8,569 nucleotides of DNA, from contig NZ_JAHAHT010000078.1 in the NCBI RefSeq assembly GCF_018373095.1, positions 1-8,569 of the forward strand, written 5' to 3'. This stretch comes from Haemophilus parahaemolyticus (GTDB lineage: Bacteria > Pseudomonadota > Gammaproteobacteria > Enterobacterales > Pasteurellaceae). Under the pieces are notes generated by a model. It saw only the letters and a list, made by a program, of their open reading frames with translations, was not told where the DNA came from and did no database searches. Both the position numbers and the translations under genes were made by a program. Below, one piece after another: positions 5,668 through 8,569 of the stretch (its first letter is position 1; every line of letters starts with the position of its first letter).

Positions 5668-6381
5668 ATGAGTAAATATAAGCAAGTTTATAGTGAAATT
5701 AAAACCCAGATTAGCCAAGGACTTTTAGCACCCAATCAAGAATTACCAAGCGAAAATGAGCTGATGCAAAGCTATGGTTTTTCTAAGGATACCATTCGCA
5801 AAGCCTTGTCTTTGCTTGAAATGGATGGTTATATTCAGAAACAGCAGGGCAGAAATTCCATTGTTTTAGCGCGTGATTTATTAAAATTACAACCGCTCTC
5901 TGAACTTAAAACGATGAGTGAGCTAAACCATAAATTTACCCATCAAGTGAAAACGCTCCTTTCTAGTTTATATATTGTGCAAGGCGAAGAGACACTTATG
6001 CGGATCTTTAATGTAAATGATCAAATAGACTTTTACCGTATAAGTCGCCATCGTGAAATAGATGGTGAAGCTGTGGAATATGAGATTTCTTATTTTGATC
6101 GACGGATTGTGCCTTTTATTAGCCGTGAAATTGCTGAACAGTCTATCTATCGCTATTTAGAACATGAACTCGGCTTGAAAATTAGCTATTCTCAGCGGGA
6201 AATTAGCTTCCGTTATGCTAATGATGAAGAAAAAGAGAAAATGGATTTAGGTGAATATGAGATGGTAGTGAGTGTTACCAGCACAACTTATTTAGCTGAT
6301 GGTCGTCCATTCCAATATGGTAGTATCAGTTATCGCCCAGATAAAATTACCTTTGCTTCAACGGCGAAGCGTTCAGCGTGA
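5668..6381 (+). CDS. GntR/HutC-family (UTRA) transcriptional regulator, TreR-like
   Basis: A 237-residue DNA-binding regulator. Residues about 8-70 form a GntR winged helix (LPSENELMQSYGFSKDTIRK, then GYIQKQQGRNSIVL), and about 90-230 form a UTRA effector domain (YRISRHREIDGE, EYEISYFD, IYRYLEHELGLKISYSQ). Length and wording follow Bacillus TreR (238 residues, repressor of a trehalose PTS operon, sensing trehalose-6-phosphate), not E. coli TreR, which is a LacI-type protein. I chose ATG 5668 (MSKYKQVYSEIK), which matches how TreR proteins begin and has AAAGGG just upstream; the frame remains open to 5569, but that extension covers the CRP site and candidate -10. It is divergent from the PTS/phosphorylase operon and probably represses it and itself. 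The natural effector is likely a disaccharide phosphate made by the PTS, such as maltose-6'-phosphate or trehalose-6-phosphate; this is inferred. Confidence 0.92.
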   Translation: MSKYKQVYSEIKTQISQGLLAPNQELPSENELMQSYGFSKDTIRKALSLLEMDGYIQKQQGRNSIVLARDLLKLQPLSELKTMSELNHKFTHQVKTLLSSLYIVQGEETLMRIFNVNDQIDFYRISRHREIDGEAVEYEISYFDRRIVPFISREIAEQSIYRYLEHELGLKISYSQREISFRYANDEEKEKMDLGEYEMVVSVTSTTYLADGRPFQYGSISYRPDKITFASTAKRSA

Positions 6382-6392
6382 TGATATAAAAA

Positions 6393-6425
6393 ATTGGTAG
6401 CTATACCAAAGGCATCGCTACCAAT
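6393..6425. terminator. Bidirectional terminator between the regulator and aspA
   Basis: ATTGGTAGC (6393-6401) pairs perfectly with GCTACCAAT (6417-6425) around a 15-nt loop. On the minus strand the stem runs into T6 (6388-6393), ideal for the end of aspA; on the plus strand ATTTTTA follows a few bases later, usable by the regulator gene. The two genes converge here. Confidence 0.75.
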
Positions 6426-6441
6426 AACTAGATTTTTATAA

Positions 6442-7868
6442 TTACTCTTCTTCGTTAAAACGTTTCGCTTTATAAGTCGGTTTCATTAAGTTCTCAACAG
6501 AAAGAATATCATCTAATTCAGCCTCTGTAAGCAACCCTCTTTCTAACACGACTTCACGTACGCCTTTGCCTGTTTGAGCACAGATTTTACCCACAATATC
6601 ACCGTTGTGATGACCAATAAACGGATTGAGGTAAGTGACGAGCCCGATTGAATTGAATACATAATTTTGGCAAATTTCACGGTTAACAGTAATACCATCA
6701 ATACATTTATCACGTAAATAACGCATGCATTTGAAAGAAGCGAAGTGGTTTCAAACATTGCTTGACCAATCACAGGTTCCATAACGTTAAGTTGTAATTG
6801 CCCTGCTTCTGCAGCAAATGTAATGGTGCTATCGTTGCCAATAACTTTAAAGCAAACTTGGTTGACTACTTCTGGTACAACAGGGTTGACTTTTGCTGGC
6901 ATAATTGAAGAGCCTGCTTGTAACTCAGGCAAGTTGATTTCGTTTAAGCCCGCCCGAGGACCTGATGAAAGCAGACGCAAGTCATTACATACTTTAGAAA
7001 GTTTTACCGCTGTGCGTTTTAATGCACCGTGGACCATCACATAAGCCCCGCAGTCTGAAGTTGCTTCAATTAAGTTATCAGAAAGTACGCAAGGTAAATG
7101 GGTTACTTTTGCTAAGTTTTTAACTGCGAGCTCTGGGTAACCTTCTGGCGTGTTTAACCCTGTTCCGATTGCCGTTGCGCCTAAATTGACTTCAAGCAAT
7201 AATTTAGCGGTGCGTTTGAGGTTTCTAACCTCTTCTTCTAGCAATACAGCAAAAGCTTTGAATTCTTGCCCTACTGTCATTGGTACCGCATCTTGCAACT
7301 GGGTGCGCCCCATTTTCAAAACATCAGAAAATTCGACCGCTTTTGCCTCAAAACCTTGTTGCAAGTAGTGAACTTGGTCGATGAGTTTTAACACACTGTT
7401 ATAAACTGCTACGCGGAAGCCTGTAGGGTAAGCATCGTTAGTTGATTGGCTGGCATTCACATGGTCCATTGGGTTTACGATGTTATAACTTCCCTTTGGA
7501 TGCCCTAAAATTTCCAACGCGAGGTTCGCTACCACTTCGTTGGTGTTCATATTTACCGATGTGCCCGCACCGCCTTGATAAACATCAGATGGGAATTGAT
7601 CCATACAGCGTCCGTTTTCTAAAATCTCATCGCAGGCTTGCACAATGGCATTCGCAATTTTCTTCGGAATAACGCCCAACTCTGCATTGGTTAATGCCGT
7701 TGCTTTTTTTACCATTACCATACCGCGAACAAATTCAGGTACATCTGAAATTGTATTATTAGAAATGTTAAAATTTTCAATTGCTCTGAGTGTGTGGATT
7801 CCCCAATAAGCCTCATTTGGAACTTCTCTTTCACCAAGTAAATCTACTTCAATACGTACATCTTTCAT
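6442..7868 (-). pseudogene. aspA: Aspartate ammonia-lyase (aspartase), frameshifted
   Basis: AspA interconverts L-aspartate with fumarate plus ammonia and feeds anaerobic fumarate respiration. The reading starts at ATG 7868 (MKDVRIEVDLLGEREVP), with AGAGGG upstream, and follows E. coli AspA closely: TLRAIENF, GGAGTSVNMNTNEV, CQSTNDAYP-like SQSTNDAYPTGFR, and the catalytic-loop signature GSSIMPAKVNP (about residues 319-329). At Cys382 (codon 6723-6725) the family continues only in another frame, giving RYLRDKCIDG and NPFIGHHNGD through to TAA at 6442-6444. The span is 1427 nt, one short of 476 codons, so a single-base deletion would restore a 475-residue protein (E. coli has 478). As written, translation ends at 6543 as a 441-residue product with 59 wrong residues, lacking the C-terminal domain. 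The absence of other damage suggests a very recent mutation or a sequencing error. Confidence 0.9.
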
Positions 7869-7899
7869 ATTAAATCCCTCTTGTGTATTTATGATTAAA

Positions 7900-7945
7900 A
7901 TCATAACAAGCAATCCGACTTTAAAATGTGATCTATGTCATATTT
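7900..7945 (-). promoter_or_regulatory. aspA promoter with class II CRP site
   Basis: The CRP site at 7924-7945 agrees with the 22-bp symmetric consensus at 19 positions, with TGTGA at 7927-7931 and TCATA at 7938-7942. On the minus strand TATGAT (7900-7905) forms an extended -10, preceded by TGT. The predicted start near 7893 puts the CRP centre (7934.5) at -41.5, the classical class II position, with a leader of about 25 nt. A palindrome TTATGAT-TAAA-ATCATAA (7889-7906) overlaps the -10 and resembles an FNR site (8 of 10), but its position would not suit FNR activation. Confidence 0.75.
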
Positions 7946-7971
7946 TTCAAAGCGAGCTGTAGATATAAACT

Positions 7972-8011
7972 AGGGCAATAGATTAGATTTTTTTATCTAT
8001 TCTATCGCCCT
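7972..8011. terminator. Long hairpin after msrB, probable terminator
   Basis: The arms 7972-7988 (AGGGCAATAGATTAGAT) and 7995-8011 (ATCTATTCTATCGCCCT) pair at 15 of 17 positions around a T6 loop. It lies about 30 nt after the msrB stop and upstream of the aspA promoter. The following bases on the minus strand (AGTTTATAT) are only moderately T-rich, so termination strength is uncertain. Confidence 0.5.
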
Positions 8012-8041
8012 GTTCTACATAATCTCTTTGAATTCAATTAA

Positions 8042-8437
8042 TTAGCCATCTATTTCTTCGCCAGTTTCATCCCATTTAAAATTAAGTGCAACGGAATTTA
8101 AGCAGAAACGTAAACCTGTTGGTGCAGGTCCATCATTAAATACGTGCCCTAAATGCGAATCGCACGTACCACAACGAATTTCTGTACGATGACGACCAAG
8201 GCTGTAATCGTCTAAATAACGCAGAGCATTATCTGATACTGCTTCATAAAAACTTGGCCAACCACAACCAGCATCAAATTTGGTATCGGAACGGAAAAGG
8301 GCATTATGACATCTTACACAACGATATGTTCCTATCCGATCCTCATTTAAAAATTTTCCTGTAAAAGGCAACTCTGTACCCGCATTAATCAATACATCTA
8401 TTTGCTCATCAGAAAGCTCGTCTATATCTTTAATCAT
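8042..8437 (-). CDS. msrB: Peptide-methionine (R)-S-oxide reductase MsrB
   Basis: A 131-residue cytoplasmic enzyme that reduces the R epimer of methionine sulfoxide in proteins, normally recycled by thioredoxin. All key residues are visible: the zinc-binding pairs C40-x2-C43 (CVRC) and C89-x2-C92 (CGTC), the recycling Cys58 in GCGWPSF, GHVFNDGP (97-104), and the catalytic Cys112 in RFCLNS. Length is normal for a single-domain MsrB (E. coli 137) and there is no MsrA fusion or signal peptide. The start at 8437 has GGAGATAACC directly upstream. It is transcribed in the same direction as aspA but separated by a hairpin and the aspA promoter, so it is probably a single-gene unit. Confidence 0.96.
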   Translation of the reverse strand: MIKDIDELSDEQIDVLINAGTELPFTGKFLNEDRIGTYRCVRCHNALFRSDTKFDAGCGWPSFYEAVSDNALRYLDDYSLGRHRTEIRCGTCDSHLGHVFNDGPAPTGLRFCLNSVALNFKWDETGEEIDG

Positions 8438-8509
8438 TGGTTATCTCCTCAAAAACTTGTTTCGGATTCTACAATTTTTTATCTAAAAAGTGTGAGAAAT
8501 CTGAAAATT

Positions 8510-8523
8510 TTGACATAGATCAT
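8510..8523. promoter_or_regulatory. Weak FNR/CRP-like site upstream of msrB
   Basis: TTGACATAGATCAT matches the FNR consensus TTGAT-N4-ATCAA at 8 of 10 positions and the CRP 16-bp core at 12 of 16 when extended by 1-2 bases. It sits about 80 nt before the msrB start. No clear -10 lies at the matching distance on the minus strand, and it may belong to a divergent gene beyond the window, since an extended -10-like TGATATATT is present on the plus strand at 8536-8544. Confidence 0.3.
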
Positions 8524-8569
8524 AGAAAAAGAATCTGATATATTGAGAACTGTTCTTTTTTATTGTCAA

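Noticed and set aside
6442..6726. Separate 94-codon gene downstream of aspA
   Set aside because: It is the C-terminal part of AspA in a shifted frame, not an independent gene.
7442..7672. Plus-strand open frame opposite aspA and similar plus-strand frames opposite the PTS, EEP and phosphorylase genes
   Set aside because: They lie antisense to clearly recognised genes and show no family motifs or ribosome sites.
7889..7906. FNR activation site for aspA
   Set aside because: The palindrome is centred only about 30 nt from the start codon and covers the -10, so activation from a -41.5 position is impossible; any role would be repression.
7869..7913. Longer start for AspA (15 extra residues)
   Set aside because: It covers the predicted transcription start and -10; AspA proteins begin at the inner Met, which has AGAGGG upstream.

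Overview
The window looks like a chromosomal segment from a member of the Pasteurellaceae. The tRNA, aspartase (AspA) and methionine sulfoxide reductase (MsrB) are all of gammaproteobacterial type, base composition is AT-rich, CRP-type sites match the E. coli consensus, and there are two exact copies of the 'Apl-type' DNA uptake core ACAAGCGGT (470-478 and 3463-3471) with no exact Hin-type AAGTGCGGT seen. That points to the Actinobacillus/Mannheimia/Glaesserella side of the family. The assignment is inference; no species is claimed.

Left end (1-719): a tRNA-Ile2 (CAT anticodon) lacks its first 7 nt at the window edge. It is followed by a set of interleaved perfect 12-bp inverted repeats and then a badly decayed N-terminal fragment of a P4-family integrase on the same strand. 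This looks like the scar of a mobile element once inserted at the tRNA 3' end. The rest, up to 719, has no convincing gene, only an uptake sequence and a GA/CT-rich hairpin.

Centre (720-6381): a three-gene minus-strand operon with 9-nt gaps encodes an alpha-glucan (maltodextrin) phosphorylase, an endonuclease/exonuclease/phosphatase (EEP)-fold protein, and a glucose-family PTS EIICB permease without an EIIA domain. A TreR-like GntR/UTRA regulator is divergent. All four proteins look more like those of streptococci, enterococci and bacilli than their enterobacterial counterparts. The proposed pathway is that the PTS imports and phosphorylates maltose (or a related glucoside), the EEP protein removes the phosphate as MapP does in Enterococcus faecalis, and the phosphorylase, probably with an amylomaltase encoded elsewhere, releases glucose-1-phosphate. 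The divergent promoter region holds a perfect 16-bp palindrome, a weaker copy exactly 50 bp away, and a strong CRP site between them.

Right end (6382-8569): aspA (aspartate ammonia-lyase) is full length but carries a net 1-nt deletion near 6723 that would replace its last 93 residues. Its upstream region has a very clear class II CRP-dependent promoter. Next is an intact msrB, also on the minus strand, with a long hairpin between the two genes. The last 130 nt are the msrB upstream region.
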